Shown here piece by piece: positions 23,865-33,799 of a DNA stretch of 64,000 nucleotides. Made by a program: the position numbers and the translations under genes. Origin of the DNA: Candidatus Zixiibacteriota bacterium (lineage in GTDB: Bacteria; Zixibacteria; MSB-5A5; GN15; FEB-12). Under the pieces are notes generated by a model, which saw nothing but the letters and a program-made list of their open reading frames with translations, did no database searches and was not told where the DNA came from. How positions within the stretch are numbered: position 1 is the first letter of the stretch; every line of letters begins with the position of its first letter. The stretch spans positions 468,069-532,068 of the forward strand of contig DAOSXA010000001.1 in assembly GCA_035380245.1 (NCBI GenBank). The letters are read 5' to 3'.

Positions 23865-26141
23865 TTGAGCCAGATGCATCCGCATAAGTTGGTTGCTGTT
23901 CTTGCAACCCTGATATTAATGATCGGAGTTTCAGTCGCAGCTTCAGAAACACCGGACTTCGTTGATCACTCCAATCCCACTCCCACGGAACTACATCGTC
24001 TCGAAGCCTACGCTAAATCACGCGGTTGGCTGGAAGGTCGATTGATTGATGAACTTAATCAGAAAAGCAGCCTGGTCAACACTCAGGAGAACTATGATGT
24101 CCTCAAATACGACATCTATATCGATGTCGACGACACGACTCAGGAATTACGCGGATCGGTCGGAATCTACGCTCGCGCCGCCCAGCCGGCCGTTAACGCT
24201 ATCCAGGTCGATTTAGCCGACAACATGACGGTCGACTCGATCGTGGCTCCTTCAGGATCGCTTTCCTTCTCTCGATCCGACAACATGATACTTATCGATC
24301 TCGATAATTCCTATAACGTCGATGACCTCTTCCACCTGTACATTTACTACCAGGGACGTCCTCTCGATGCAACCTCGTTCATCGGTGGTTTCTCTTTCGA
24401 TACAACCTATGCCAACGAGCCGTGCTATTCATCGTTGTCGCAACCATACGGCGCGCGAAGCTGGTGGCCCTGCAAGGATCGCAACGACGACAAGGCCGAT
24501 ACTTTCACCGTGTGCATCGAGGCGCAAAGAGATTTTTACGTAGCCTCCAACGGGCGCCTGGATTCGATCGTGACGCCTTTCGGCCAGACGCAGATACGCA
24601 AATTCTACTATGTCATGCCGTATCCGATGGTCAGCTACCTGTTTAGCATCGCACTATACCCGTATTATATCTTCGAGGATGAATGGGTTTACAACAACGG
24701 CGCCGACACTATGCCGATCATCAACGCCGTTTATCCCGATAAACGCGCTGCGGCTGAAGAGATGTTGGCCGTAACACCGGGAGCGCTGACCATCTACTCC
24801 GATCTGTACGGGTTATATCCATACGCCGACTTGAAATACGGCCATGCCAATTTCGAATGGACGGCGGCGATGGAACACCAGACCATGACTTCAACCTGGT
24901 GTCATCAATACTATGATTGGGGTTTCAATGAAGCGACCGTAGTGCATGAGCTGGCTCATCAGTGGTTCGGAGACATGATGACCTGTCATAGCTGGGCTGA
25001 CTTATGGTTGAACGAGGGCTGGGCCAGTTATTCCGAGGCGTTGTACTTCCAGGCTCAGGCAGGCGCGAACGGCTGGAGCGCCTATCATACGTATATGGCC
25101 GGCATGGACCACACCGAAGGTGGGACGATCTACCGTTACGACACCCTCGATGTCGACAATCTGTTCGATATCATCGTTTACGATAAAGCCGCCTGGTTAA
25201 TCCACATGCTGCGCGGTGTCCTGGGTGATTCGCTTTTCTTTACCGGCCTGGATGCTTATACCAGCTCTCAATACCGCTTCGGTTCGGTTACCACCGACCA
25301 GTTTATTGACCTTTGGGAACAGGCAACCGGAGTCGAACTGAGAACTTTCTTCGAAGACTGGCTCTACGGTGAATATCGCCCGCATTATCTCTGGGCTTTT
25401 CTTAACGAGGCGAACGGCGACGGTACCTATACCTCGTACATCGCCATCGATCAGATGCAGACCACCGAACCACAGGTTTTCCACATGCCGGTCGATGTCG
25501 TTTTAGAAACCGAAGCCGGCATGCAGGACACTATGGTTTTTAATCTCGATCTGCGTCGCAAGGTGTTCGTTCGCCAGCTCGATGATCCGATCGTTGACGT
25601 GCATATCGATCCGGCCAACTGGGTTATGAACTACACTACCGAGATTAACTGGAAAATGCATTTTATCGTCGAGAATGAATTGCCCGTGGCCTACACCTAC
25701 CTGGACTACGAATTGCTTCTGGACACTCGGGGCGGCAGCGGTGACAATACTTTTTCCTGGATCGAGGGCTCACTCCCGAACGGTCTGGTTTTCGATCCCA
25801 ACACCGCAATCATCTCCGGTCAGCCGACCGATACCGGGCAATTCACCTTTACCGTATACGTTGACGACAATTTAAGCAACTACTGGGACGAACAGCAGTT
25901 TTTCCTGCATGTCATCGAGCCGGATCTAGTCCCCGGCGATATCGACATGTCCGGCTCTCTCGACATTGCCGACCTGGTATATATGGCGACCTATATGTTC
26001 CAGGGAGGTCCGGAACCGCCGGTTATTAATCTGACAGATGTTAACGGCTCGTGCGTCTTGGATATTGCGGATCTGATCTATCTGGTCGAATACATGTTCC
26101 AGGAAGGTCCGGAACCGGTAGTTGGATGTATTGAACCATAA
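23865..26141 (+). CDS. M1 family aminopeptidase with dockerin-like C-terminus
   Basis: This is an exported zinc aminopeptidase of 758 residues with a Sec signal peptide near its start. The zinc motif HELAHQWFGD lies near residue 361, with the third ligand Glu in LWLNEGWA. The usual GAMEN site reads AAMEH, and the candidate catalytic Tyr lies in IIVYDKAAW. A putative Ig-like module precedes two dockerin-like repeats (DIDMSGSLDIADLVYMATYM, DVNGSCVLDIADLIYLVEYM). The TTG at 23865 follows AAAGGA by 7 bases, so it is favoured over ATG at 23874. It is 45 bases ahead of its paralogue. Confidence 0.92.
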   Translation: MSQMHPHKLVAVLATLILMIGVSVAASETPDFVDHSNPTPTELHRLEAYAKSRGWLEGRLIDELNQKSSLVNTQENYDVLKYDIYIDVDDTTQELRGSVGIYARAAQPAVNAIQVDLADNMTVDSIVAPSGSLSFSRSDNMILIDLDNSYNVDDLFHLYIYYQGRPLDATSFIGGFSFDTTYANEPCYSSLSQPYGARSWWPCKDRNDDKADTFTVCIEAQRDFYVASNGRLDSIVTPFGQTQIRKFYYVMPYPMVSYLFSIALYPYYIFEDEWVYNNGADTMPIINAVYPDKRAAAEEMLAVTPGALTIYSDLYGLYPYADLKYGHANFEWTAAMEHQTMTSTWCHQYYDWGFNEATVVHELAHQWFGDMMTCHSWADLWLNEGWASYSEALYFQAQAGANGWSAYHTYMAGMDHTEGGTIYRYDTLDVDNLFDIIVYDKAAWLIHMLRGVLGDSLFFTGLDAYTSSQYRFGSVTTDQFIDLWEQATGVELRTFFEDWLYGEYRPHYLWAFLNEANGDGTYTSYIAIDQMQTTEPQVFHMPVDVVLETEAGMQDTMVFNLDLRRKVFVRQLDDPIVDVHIDPANWVMNYTTEINWKMHFIVENELPVAYTYLDYELLLDTRGGSGDNTFSWIEGSLPNGLVFDPNTAIISGQPTDTGQFTFTVYVDDNLSNYWDEQQFFLHVIEPDLVPGDIDMSGSLDIADLVYMATYMFQGGPEPPVINLTDVNGSCVLDIADLIYLVEYMFQEGPEPVVGCIEP

Positions 26142-26185
26142 ATAGAGATTCATATCGGAAAAGAACGATATAAACGAGGCCGGGC

Positions 26186-28471
26186 ATGATTCGAAGAAAC
26201 AGCAATAATCTCCTTATCGGTCTGACACTTGTTCTAGTCGTTTTTGCCGTCTGGTCGATCGGCGCCCAATCGGTTCCAACCGGGGATATGTCCGAGTCTC
26301 CGACTCCTTCCGAACTCCACCGCTGGCTGGCTCAGGGAAAAGCGGGAGCAACGGTTGATGCTGCCGTCAAGCAAAGTCTGCTTAAACAGACAACCGTCGA
26401 ATGCACTCAGACCAATTACGATGTGCTGTTTTACGATCTCTGGCTGGATATCGACGACACCACCGAGTACCTGTACGGCCATTTGCGAACGGTATCGAAA
26501 ATCGCCGAGAACAACACCAGCGAGCTTCAATACGACCTTTTATCAAACATGATCGTCGATTCCGTCAAGTCACCGGCATCAACACTTACGTTCAATCGCG
26601 ACGGCGATGTTCTTATCGTGACGCTCGATGAATCGCATTCCATCGGCGACACGGTCGAAACGACAGTCTTTTATCAGGGTCATCCCGACGGAGAACATCC
26701 GATTTCCCCCGGTTTTTTCTTCGAGTCCAACTATTATACCGATCCGGTGATTTACAGCCATTCTCAGCCTTACGGGGCGCGATCATGGTGGCCCTGCAAG
26801 GATCGCCGGGACGACCTGTGCGACTCCATGGCCATAACGGTGCGTGCCTCTGACGATTTTTATGTCGTCTCCAACGGCAATCTGGACTCGGTGGTAACGA
26901 TATTCGGCATGGTGCATGTGTTGAACTGGTACTATTTCCTGCCATATCCGGCTGAAACCGACCTGATCAGCCTGGCCGTAGCCGATTACGAAATATGGTA
27001 CGACCAATGGTACTACAACGACGGTGCGGATTCGATGCCGATCGTGCAGGCAGTCTACCCGCAGGCGGTCGATGAATCGCTCGATATGCTGGATATCACA
27101 CCCGACATCATGACTGAGCTGTCCTCGTTATACGGGACTTATCCCTACGTCAACTGCAAGTATGGCCATGCCACGACCGAGTACTGGGGCGCTACCGAGC
27201 ATATTACGATGACTTCCACCAGTATTATGCCGGAATACTCCTCGTACTGGGGTTTCGAGGAATACGTAGTCGCCCATGAAATGTCTCACTCCTGGTTCGG
27301 AGATATGATTTCATGTAAAAGCTGGGCCGATATCTGGCTCAACGAAGCCTGGGCCACTTATTCCGAGGCTCTTTACTTCCAGTACAAATACGCCCATCAT
27401 CAATGGCAACGATATCATGAATACATGAACGGACTCGAATACACCGATGGCGGCACGATCTACCGCACCGACACCACTACCAAAGCAGATGTATTCGACA
27501 TCATCGTATACGACAAGGGAGCCTGGATGCTCCACATGTTGCGCCGGGCTATCGGAGACTCGGTATTTTTCGATGCCGTCGATGCCTACACACACTCGCA
27601 ATACCGCTTCCACTCCCTGTCCACGGCTGAATATATCGATTTCTGGGAGCAAACCACCGGCCTTGAATTGAACTGGTTTTTCGACCAGTGGCTTTACGGT
27701 GAATATCGTCCCCGTTACCTTTGGGCCTTCCTTAACGAACCGACCGATTCCGGAACCTATAATATCTATCTGGCTCTGGATCAGATGCAGACCACCGAGC
27801 CCCAGGTATTCATCATGCCGGTGGATGTTGTTCTGCAACTTGAAAGCGGTCCCACCGACACGTTGCGGCTCTGGGTTGACCGACGTAAAAACGTGTTCGC
27901 TTTCGAATTCGAGTCCCCGATGGTGGACATCGATATCGATCCAGGTGACTGGTTGATGAATTACGAAACGGAAATCAACTGGCGGCTTCATTTCATCGTG
28001 CCCAATCGATTACCCGACAGTCCCGTTAACGCAGCCTATTCGATTGAGATGGAATGTCGAGGCGGCAGTGAAGATAATACTTTCAGTTTCGTCGAAGGTA
28101 CTCTTCCACCCGGGATGACTTTCGATACGGAGACTGCCCTGCTGAGCGGTCGACCGACCGATACCGGAAAATACCTGTTCACCTTAATGGTCGACGACAA
28201 CGGGAGTAACTATTGGGACGAGCAGGAATTCGAGTTACATATCGTCCCGCGACAGATTGTCCCGGGGGATATCAACGGTGATGAAAGCCAGGATATTGCC
28301 GACGTCGTTTTTCTCGTTACATATATGTTCCAGCTGGGACCACCACCGCCGTATCCCGAACAAGCGGATGTCAACAACGATTGCAGTATCGACATCGCCG
28401 ACCTTGTCTATCTGGTAACCTATATGTTCTCCGGCGGTCCTCCCCCGCTGATAGGCTGCGCCGTGCTGTAG
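26186..28471 (+). CDS. M1 family aminopeptidase with dockerin-like C-terminus, tandem paralogue
   Basis: The 761-residue protein is clearly a duplicate of the gene just upstream: same domain order, long shared segments (YGARSWWPCKDR, YGEYRPRYLWAFLNEP, and DNGSNYWDEQEF near the end). Its zinc motif is HEMSHSWFGD with third ligand Glu in IWLNEAWA, so activity is likely. The GAMEN site reads GATEH. The C-terminus carries two dockerin-like repeats (DINGDESQDIADVVFLVTYM and DVNNDCSIDIADLVYLVTYM). A Sec signal peptide (after MIRRNSNN) and a GAGG site are present. No terminator separates it from the first copy. Confidence 0.92.
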   Translation: MIRRNSNNLLIGLTLVLVVFAVWSIGAQSVPTGDMSESPTPSELHRWLAQGKAGATVDAAVKQSLLKQTTVECTQTNYDVLFYDLWLDIDDTTEYLYGHLRTVSKIAENNTSELQYDLLSNMIVDSVKSPASTLTFNRDGDVLIVTLDESHSIGDTVETTVFYQGHPDGEHPISPGFFFESNYYTDPVIYSHSQPYGARSWWPCKDRRDDLCDSMAITVRASDDFYVVSNGNLDSVVTIFGMVHVLNWYYFLPYPAETDLISLAVADYEIWYDQWYYNDGADSMPIVQAVYPQAVDESLDMLDITPDIMTELSSLYGTYPYVNCKYGHATTEYWGATEHITMTSTSIMPEYSSYWGFEEYVVAHEMSHSWFGDMISCKSWADIWLNEAWATYSEALYFQYKYAHHQWQRYHEYMNGLEYTDGGTIYRTDTTTKADVFDIIVYDKGAWMLHMLRRAIGDSVFFDAVDAYTHSQYRFHSLSTAEYIDFWEQTTGLELNWFFDQWLYGEYRPRYLWAFLNEPTDSGTYNIYLALDQMQTTEPQVFIMPVDVVLQLESGPTDTLRLWVDRRKNVFAFEFESPMVDIDIDPGDWLMNYETEINWRLHFIVPNRLPDSPVNAAYSIEMECRGGSEDNTFSFVEGTLPPGMTFDTETALLSGRPTDTGKYLFTLMVDDNGSNYWDEQEFELHIVPRQIVPGDINGDESQDIADVVFLVTYMFQLGPPPPYPEQADVNNDCSIDIADLVYLVTYMFSGGPPPLIGCAVL

Positions 28472-28583
28472 TGGTGCAACAACAGATATCCTGATTCAAC
28501 GGGGTGTTGGTCCAATTTTTACCCGACGATTTTATTTAGCGAAGCGCCTCCCTGATTGCGCGTACCGGTTTCGACAACACGGC

Positions 28584-28610
28584 GGCAAGTCTCGGGGAGA
28601 CCTGCCCTAC
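28584..28610 (+). repeat. REP-like stem-loop unit
   Basis: GGCAAGTCTC faces GAGACCTGCC around GGG, followed by CTAC. This is the same unit as at 714-740. It sits between the M1 peptidase and nnr genes. Confidence 0.7.
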
Positions 28611-28629
28611 ATTCCATGGATGAACTGAA

Positions 28630-30180
28630 TTATCCTTCTATCGCCAGATAAGCATCGGGGAGAAATTCAACCAGGTCGCCCGCAATCATCGAGCGTGCAC
28701 CCAGATCGAGAGCAGCCAGATCCCCGGCCAGACCATGCACGAACACACCGCATACGGCAGCGTCAATCGCATCCAGCCCCTGCCCCAGCAACGAACCGAT
28801 CGCGCCGGTGAGGACATCACCCGAACCGCCGGTGGCCATACCGTTGTTGCCGGTTGAGTTAACCCAGGCGTTGCCTTTGGGATCGGCAACCACCGTCGGG
28901 GAACCTTTGAGAACCAGCACTACATCGTATTCCGAAGCGAACTCGCGTGCGATGGCCAGACGGCCGTGGATGTCGGTCGGAACCGATTTCCCCGACAGCC
29001 GCTTGAACTCACCCGGATGCGGCGTTAACACCAGCGGCGCGGGACATTCGCGTACGATATCCATGTGACCGGCAAGTACGTTGAGACCATCGGCGTCGAT
29101 CACCGCCGGCTTGTCGAGTGTCGTTAAAAGTCTGCGCACCAATTCCGCCGTCTCGCGATGTTGTCCGATTCCGGGACCGATAGCGATCGCATCCTGTTCT
29201 TTGAGCAATGCCCTGACCTCGCCCAAACCGCGCATCGCCAATGCTCCTTTTTTAGCAACATCAGGTAAAGGCCAGGATGTCGCCTCTAAAATCTGCGAGG
29301 CAATCAGTGGCAGACAACTGCGCGGGCAGGCGATTTTTACTAAACCGCTGCCGGAACGAAAAGCCGCCTTACCGGCCAGCGCCGCCGCTCCGGTCATACC
29401 GGTCGAGCCGGCCAGAATAAGCAGTTTGCCGAAATTTCCCTTGTGTCCTTCGGGTTGTCGTTGCGGCAGGAGTATTTTGACATCGAAGGGAGAAATCAGA
29501 TCCGTTCTAAAATCGAATTTACGCAGGACCTCATCCGGTACGCCAATAGGCACGACCTGCACCGGCCCGGACAGTTCGCGGCCGGGTGAAACATATAGCC
29601 CGTATTTCGGCAGCGCCAGTGTGTACGACGCCACCGCCCGGACCACCGCTCCCTCGTGTTGACCGGTATCGGCGTTGAGACCGGAGGGCATATCGACCGC
29701 CAGCACCGGCTGCGGTTGATCGTTCATGTACTCGATCAACTCAGCGGTAATGCCGCGCGGCGCTCCGCTGAAACCGGTGCCGAAAACGGCGTCGATGATA
29801 TAATCGGAATTGAGTTCCTCGGGGAGCGATTCGATGGAAATTATCTCGGTCAAGTTGAGGTCGAGATCGAGTGCCCGGTTGTAGTTAAGACGAGCATCGG
29901 GCGAGAGCTTCTCCGGTGGTCCGACAAAGAACACCTCCACCTCACAACCCGCTTCGTGTAAATAGCGAGCCACGACAAAACCATCGCCGCCGTTGTTCCC
30001 CTTACCGCAGATAACGGTGAAATAACCATCGTCTTCAGGAGAGACCATCGCCAGGATCCGTTCGGCAATTCCGAATCCGGCATTTTCCATTAACTCGGGA
30101 CCGGGAATTCCAAATTGGTCGATTGTCTCGCGATCGACCTGCCGCATTTCATCCGATGTAACCAGTTTCATCGCGCTCAC
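28630..30180 (-). CDS. nnr: Bifunctional NAD(P)H-hydrate epimerase / ADP- or ATP-dependent dehydratase
   Basis: This repairs damaged NAD(P)H hydrates. The N-terminal epimerase half (YjeF_N) shows GKGNNGGDGFVVARYL near residue 59. The C-terminal dehydratase half (carbohydrate-kinase-like) shows GPGIGQHRET, TPHPGEFKRL and the ATP-site motif STGNNGMATGGSGDVLTGAI. The length of 517 residues is normal for the fused form. It starts at GTG 30180 or ATG 30171; neither has a strong ribosome site, and lon ends 23 bases upstream, so translation may be coupled. Confidence 0.95.
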   Translation of the reverse strand: MSAMKLVTSDEMRQVDRETIDQFGIPGPELMENAGFGIAERILAMVSPEDDGYFTVICGKGNNGGDGFVVARYLHEAGCEVEVFFVGPPEKLSPDARLNYNRALDLDLNLTEIISIESLPEELNSDYIIDAVFGTGFSGAPRGITAELIEYMNDQPQPVLAVDMPSGLNADTGQHEGAVVRAVASYTLALPKYGLYVSPGRELSGPVQVVPIGVPDEVLRKFDFRTDLISPFDVKILLPQRQPEGHKGNFGKLLILAGSTGMTGAAALAGKAAFRSGSGLVKIACPRSCLPLIASQILEATSWPLPDVAKKGALAMRGLGEVRALLKEQDAIAIGPGIGQHRETAELVRRLLTTLDKPAVIDADGLNVLAGHMDIVRECPAPLVLTPHPGEFKRLSGKSVPTDIHGRLAIAREFASEYDVVLVLKGSPTVVADPKGNAWVNSTGNNGMATGGSGDVLTGAIGSLLGQGLDAIDAAVCGVFVHGLAGDLAALDLGARSMIAGDLVEFLPDAYLAIEG

Positions 30181-30203
30181 TCATCCATCGCGGCGCGAAC
30201 GGC

Positions 30204-32582
30204 TTATTTTGCCTTGCCGCGTTTCGTATTCGTTTTCTTGCCCTTTGACGACGGTTCCAGGGCGAAATCAATCGCCGGGAGAGCGTCGGCAAAAAACTTC
30301 AGCGTTATGTTCTTCTTGATCTCCGGCGGAATGTCGGCGGTATCCTTCTGGTTTTCCTTCGGTAATATCACCGTCTCCACCCCGGCGCGGTAAGCCGCCA
30401 GGAGTTTTTCCTTGAGACCGCCGATCGGCAGCAGTTGCCCGCGCAGAGTAATTTCACCGGTCATGGCCAGACAGGGCTTGACCGCCCGACCGGTAAACAA
30501 TGACGAAAGCGCCACCAGCATGGCGATTCCCGCCGACGGTCCATCCTTGGGCGTCGCTCCCGAGGGAACATGAATGTGAATCTGTCGGTTTTCGAAAGCA
30601 TCGTTGTCGATTTTCAACTCCCCCGCATTGGAGCGCAGGAACGACAACGCCGCCTGAGCCGACTCCTTCATGACATCGCCGAGATGACCGGTGAGGGTCA
30701 GCGTATTCTTACCTTCCATTGCGGTCGCTTCGATGAACAAAATCTCGCCGCCGACGGAGGTATAAGCCAAACCCGGCACCACTCCCACCTGCCCCTTGCG
30801 TTCGAGGACTTCGCGAACGAATTTCTGCGGGCCGAGCAGCTTGGCTACCTGTTTGGCATCGACCTTGATTTTCCTCTTGTAGCCGGAAGCCACTTTCCGG
30901 GCTGCTTTTCGTGCGACCGATGCGATTTCACGTTCGAGATTGCGCAGTCCCGCCTCACGGGTATAACCGTCGATAATCGCTTTGACCGCCGAGTCATCCA
31001 GTTCGAGGTTGGCCTCGGTCAGACCGTGATTGACCAACTGTTTAGGTATCAAGTGCTTTTTAGCGATCGCCAGCTTTTCGATATCGGTATAACCGGGCAG
31101 ACGGATAATCTCCATACGGTCGAGCAGAACGTTTGGGATCGGTTCGAGCCAGTTGGCGGTAGTGATGAACATGATCCCGGAAAGGTCGAACGGCAGTTCG
31201 AGATAATGATCGGAAAAGCTGTCGTTCTGTTCGGGATCGAGCACCTCAAGCAGGGCCGAGGCAGGATCACCTCGGAAATCGGAACCGAGTTTGTCGATTT
31301 CATCGAGCATGATCACCGGGTTGTTGGACCCGCAACGCTTGATCATCTGGATGATTCGTCCCGGCATCGCTCCGATATAAGTACGGCGGTGTCCCCTAAT
31401 TTCGGCTTCATCACGCATGCCGCCAAGCGACACCCGTCCGAAATTACGTCCAATCGCACGTGCGATCGAGCGCCCCAGCGAGGTCTTGCCGACCCCGGGC
31501 GGGCCGACGAAACAAACGATCGGGCCTTTGACATCCTTCTTCAACTTGCGTACGGCCAGTTGTTCGAGAATGCGGTCCTTGACTTTTTCGAGACCGTGAT
31601 GGTCTTCATCGAGAATTTTCTTAGCCTCGCGCAGATCGAGCTTATCGTCGGTCGCAACCGACCAGGGAAGCGACACGAGCCAGTCGAGATAAGTGCGCGC
31701 CACGGTGTACTCGGCCGATGAGGGCGACATGTGCGAGAGGCGATCCAATTCCTTGAGCGCCGCTTTCTCAGCGTATTCCGGCATCGCAGCATCGGTGATT
31801 TTTTGTTCGAACTCATCCAGCTCGGATGATCCGTCGCCGTCGCCCAGTTCTTTTCTGATCGCCTTGAGTTGTTCGCGCAGGATATAATCACGTTGTGACT
31901 TGCCTAATTCAGTGGCCGCCTGAGCCTGGATTTTCTTGGACAGCTCGAGGACTTCGATCTCTTTATTGAGAATCGCATAGACAGCTTTCAGACGTCGAAA
32001 GACATCCAGCTCAGCCAGAATCACCTGCTTGGCCTGGACAGGGATATTCATCCCGGAAGCGACAAAATCGGCCAGCTTCGACGGTGTATCCTGATTCAGC
32101 GCGGAAACGTGAAATTCCTCGGTCAGATACGGCGCCAACTCAGCCAGGTTTTTCACCCGTTCGATCACGTTGCGGCGGAGGGCTTCGAGTTCAACCGAGG
32201 AGGTATGCGTCTCGGTGAGTTCCTCGACCGCGGCCGTCAGGAACGGCGATTCGGAAGTGTATTTTTTAATCCTGATCCGAGACAGTCCCTGAATCAAAAA
32301 ACGGACCGTACCGTCCGGAAAACGGAGCATTTTGAGAATGTTGCCGGTGGTTCCGATTGCGTAGAGGTCGTCGGGACCGGGATGATCCACCGAGGGGTCC
32401 TTCTGGACGAACAAACCGATACGCGCACCGCGCATGAGCGCCTCGTCGAGCAAACGGGTTTGTTCGGTGTCCTGTATCATCAACGGTACGACCAGGTAGG
32501 GATAGACGACCGTGCCTTTGAGGGGGAGTATGGACAGGACCAGTGTATCGGTAATCGGTTCTTTTTCTTTGGTTATTGACAC
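30204..32582 (-). CDS. lon: ATP-dependent protease Lon
   Basis: The cytosolic AAA+ protease that degrades misfolded and regulatory proteins has 792 residues here, a standard length. The N-terminal LAN domain (about 1-210) is followed by the AAA+ module with Walker A GPPGVGKTS near residue 364 and Walker B IMLDEIDKLG. The protease domain has the Ser-Lys pair: Ser in PKDGPSAGIAM near 684 and Lys in GGLKEKLLAA near 725. GTG start with CAGGAG upstream. A Lys-rich tail (KGKKTNTKRGKAK) ends it. It is followed by nnr in the same direction. Confidence 0.97.
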   Translation of the reverse strand: MSITKEKEPITDTLVLSILPLKGTVVYPYLVVPLMIQDTEQTRLLDEALMRGARIGLFVQKDPSVDHPGPDDLYAIGTTGNILKMLRFPDGTVRFLIQGLSRIRIKKYTSESPFLTAAVEELTETHTSSVELEALRRNVIERVKNLAELAPYLTEEFHVSALNQDTPSKLADFVASGMNIPVQAKQVILAELDVFRRLKAVYAILNKEIEVLELSKKIQAQAATELGKSQRDYILREQLKAIRKELGDGDGSSELDEFEQKITDAAMPEYAEKAALKELDRLSHMSPSSAEYTVARTYLDWLVSLPWSVATDDKLDLREAKKILDEDHHGLEKVKDRILEQLAVRKLKKDVKGPIVCFVGPPGVGKTSLGRSIARAIGRNFGRVSLGGMRDEAEIRGHRRTYIGAMPGRIIQMIKRCGSNNPVIMLDEIDKLGSDFRGDPASALLEVLDPEQNDSFSDHYLELPFDLSGIMFITTANWLEPIPNVLLDRMEIIRLPGYTDIEKLAIAKKHLIPKQLVNHGLTEANLELDDSAVKAIIDGYTREAGLRNLEREIASVARKAARKVASGYKRKIKVDAKQVAKLLGPQKFVREVLERKGQVGVVPGLAYTSVGGEILFIEATAMEGKNTLTLTGHLGDVMKESAQAALSFLRSNAGELKIDNDAFENRQIHIHVPSGATPKDGPSAGIAMLVALSSLFTGRAVKPCLAMTGEITLRGQLLPIGGLKEKLLAAYRAGVETVILPKENQKDTADIPPEIKKNITLKFFADALPAIDFALEPSSKGKKTNTKRGKAK

Positions 32583-32746
32583 AAACGGTCTCCTGAGATT
32601 TCACTTTTATTCGAGGGCGACATGCTCTCCATATCAATATCGGCAGGATTGCTCAGATAGTGAACACCATCGGGGAGCGCCGCCGCTCGTCAGTGTACCT
32701 TAAACATAGTTATAACGGTCACTGTTTCAAGAATTTAAGCATCGGC

Positions 32747-33799
32747 TCAGACGTTAAAGCGGAAGAGAATCTCGTCGCCGTCCTGGACAATATACTCCTT
32801 GCCCTCAAGGCGAGTTTTACCGGCAGCTTTCAACGCGGCGGCTGTTTTATATTCAATGAAATCCTCGTAGCGCGTCACCTCAGCGCGAATGAAACCTCGT
32901 TCGATATCGCTGTGAATCGTACCGGCAGCTCGGACCGCTGTCGTTCCTTTGCGAATCGGCCAGGCGCGAACCTCGGTCGGACCGGCCGTCAGAAACGAAA
33001 TCAATCCCAACAACGCATACGATTTCTGGATTACTTTCTCCATCGCCGATCCGCGGACACCCAATTCCTCGAAAAACGCTTGTTGCTCCTCGGGATCGAG
33101 CCCGACCAGCTCCATCTGCACCTTGCCGCAGATAACTTCCAGTTCGCATTTGCCCGGACTGACAAAGGACTTATACTCATCCGTTAATTCATCCTGCCGC
33201 GCCAGATCACTCTCGGCAATGTTCGGCACCACCAGAACCGGCTTGAGCGTCATGAACCGATAGCCGCGAAGCATCTTCCGCTCTTCATCATTCAGTTCCA
33301 GCTCGATCAACGGTCGCTCTTCTTCGAGACAAGCCTTGAGCTTTTCAAGAAGTTCCAGCTCGCGCATCATCGACTGATCACCGGTGAGTTGTTTGCGGCG
33401 GGATTTGTTCTCGATGTTGTTTTCGATAATCACCTGGTCGGAAAGAATCATTTCATCGAACAAATTGCGCACGGCGGCTTTTGGATCGGTATCGGGAGAG
33501 AACGCATCGATCACCATGATCAGGGCATCCATCTCCCTCAGCTCGGGGGTGATATCGATCGCACCGGATTCTTTCCCTTTGCCGGTGAAACCGGGAGCAT
33601 CGAGAAAATCGATTTCGGCGTAAGTGATTTTCTTGGGATTGACAATTTCGGCCAGCTTGTCGAGCCGTTCGTCCGGGACTTTGATAATGGCCCGGTGTGA
33701 GGCCTGACTATAGTCGCCGACCGCTTCTTCTTTGCCGGCGGCGGCGTTAAAGATAGTCGTTTTGCCGCTCTGAGGCGGTCCGATTATTCCTAATTTCAT
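32747..33799 (-). CDS. ychF: Ribosome-binding ATPase YchF (Obg family)
   Basis: This is a 350-residue P-loop protein with Walker A GPPQSGKTTIFNA at the N-terminus and DAPGF as G3. The family member is recognised by its strong YchF-type C-terminus (TAGPTEVRAWPIRKGTTAVR, then GTIHSDIERGFIRAEV and the TGS-domain ending YIVQDGDEILFRFNV). The expected role is binding of ribosomes and nucleotide hydrolysis with a preference for ATP. The family usually begins MKLGIIG, as here. Confidence 0.94.
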   Translation of the reverse strand: MKLGIIGPPQSGKTTIFNAAAGKEEAVGDYSQASHRAIIKVPDERLDKLAEIVNPKKITYAEIDFLDAPGFTGKGKESGAIDITPELREMDALIMVIDAFSPDTDPKAAVRNLFDEMILSDQVIIENNIENKSRRKQLTGDQSMMRELELLEKLKACLEEERPLIELELNDEERKMLRGYRFMTLKPVLVVPNIAESDLARQDELTDEYKSFVSPGKCELEVICGKVQMELVGLDPEEQQAFFEELGVRGSAMEKVIQKSYALLGLISFLTAGPTEVRAWPIRKGTTAVRAAGTIHSDIERGFIRAEVTRYEDFIEYKTAAALKAAGKTRLEGKEYIVQDGDEILFRFNV

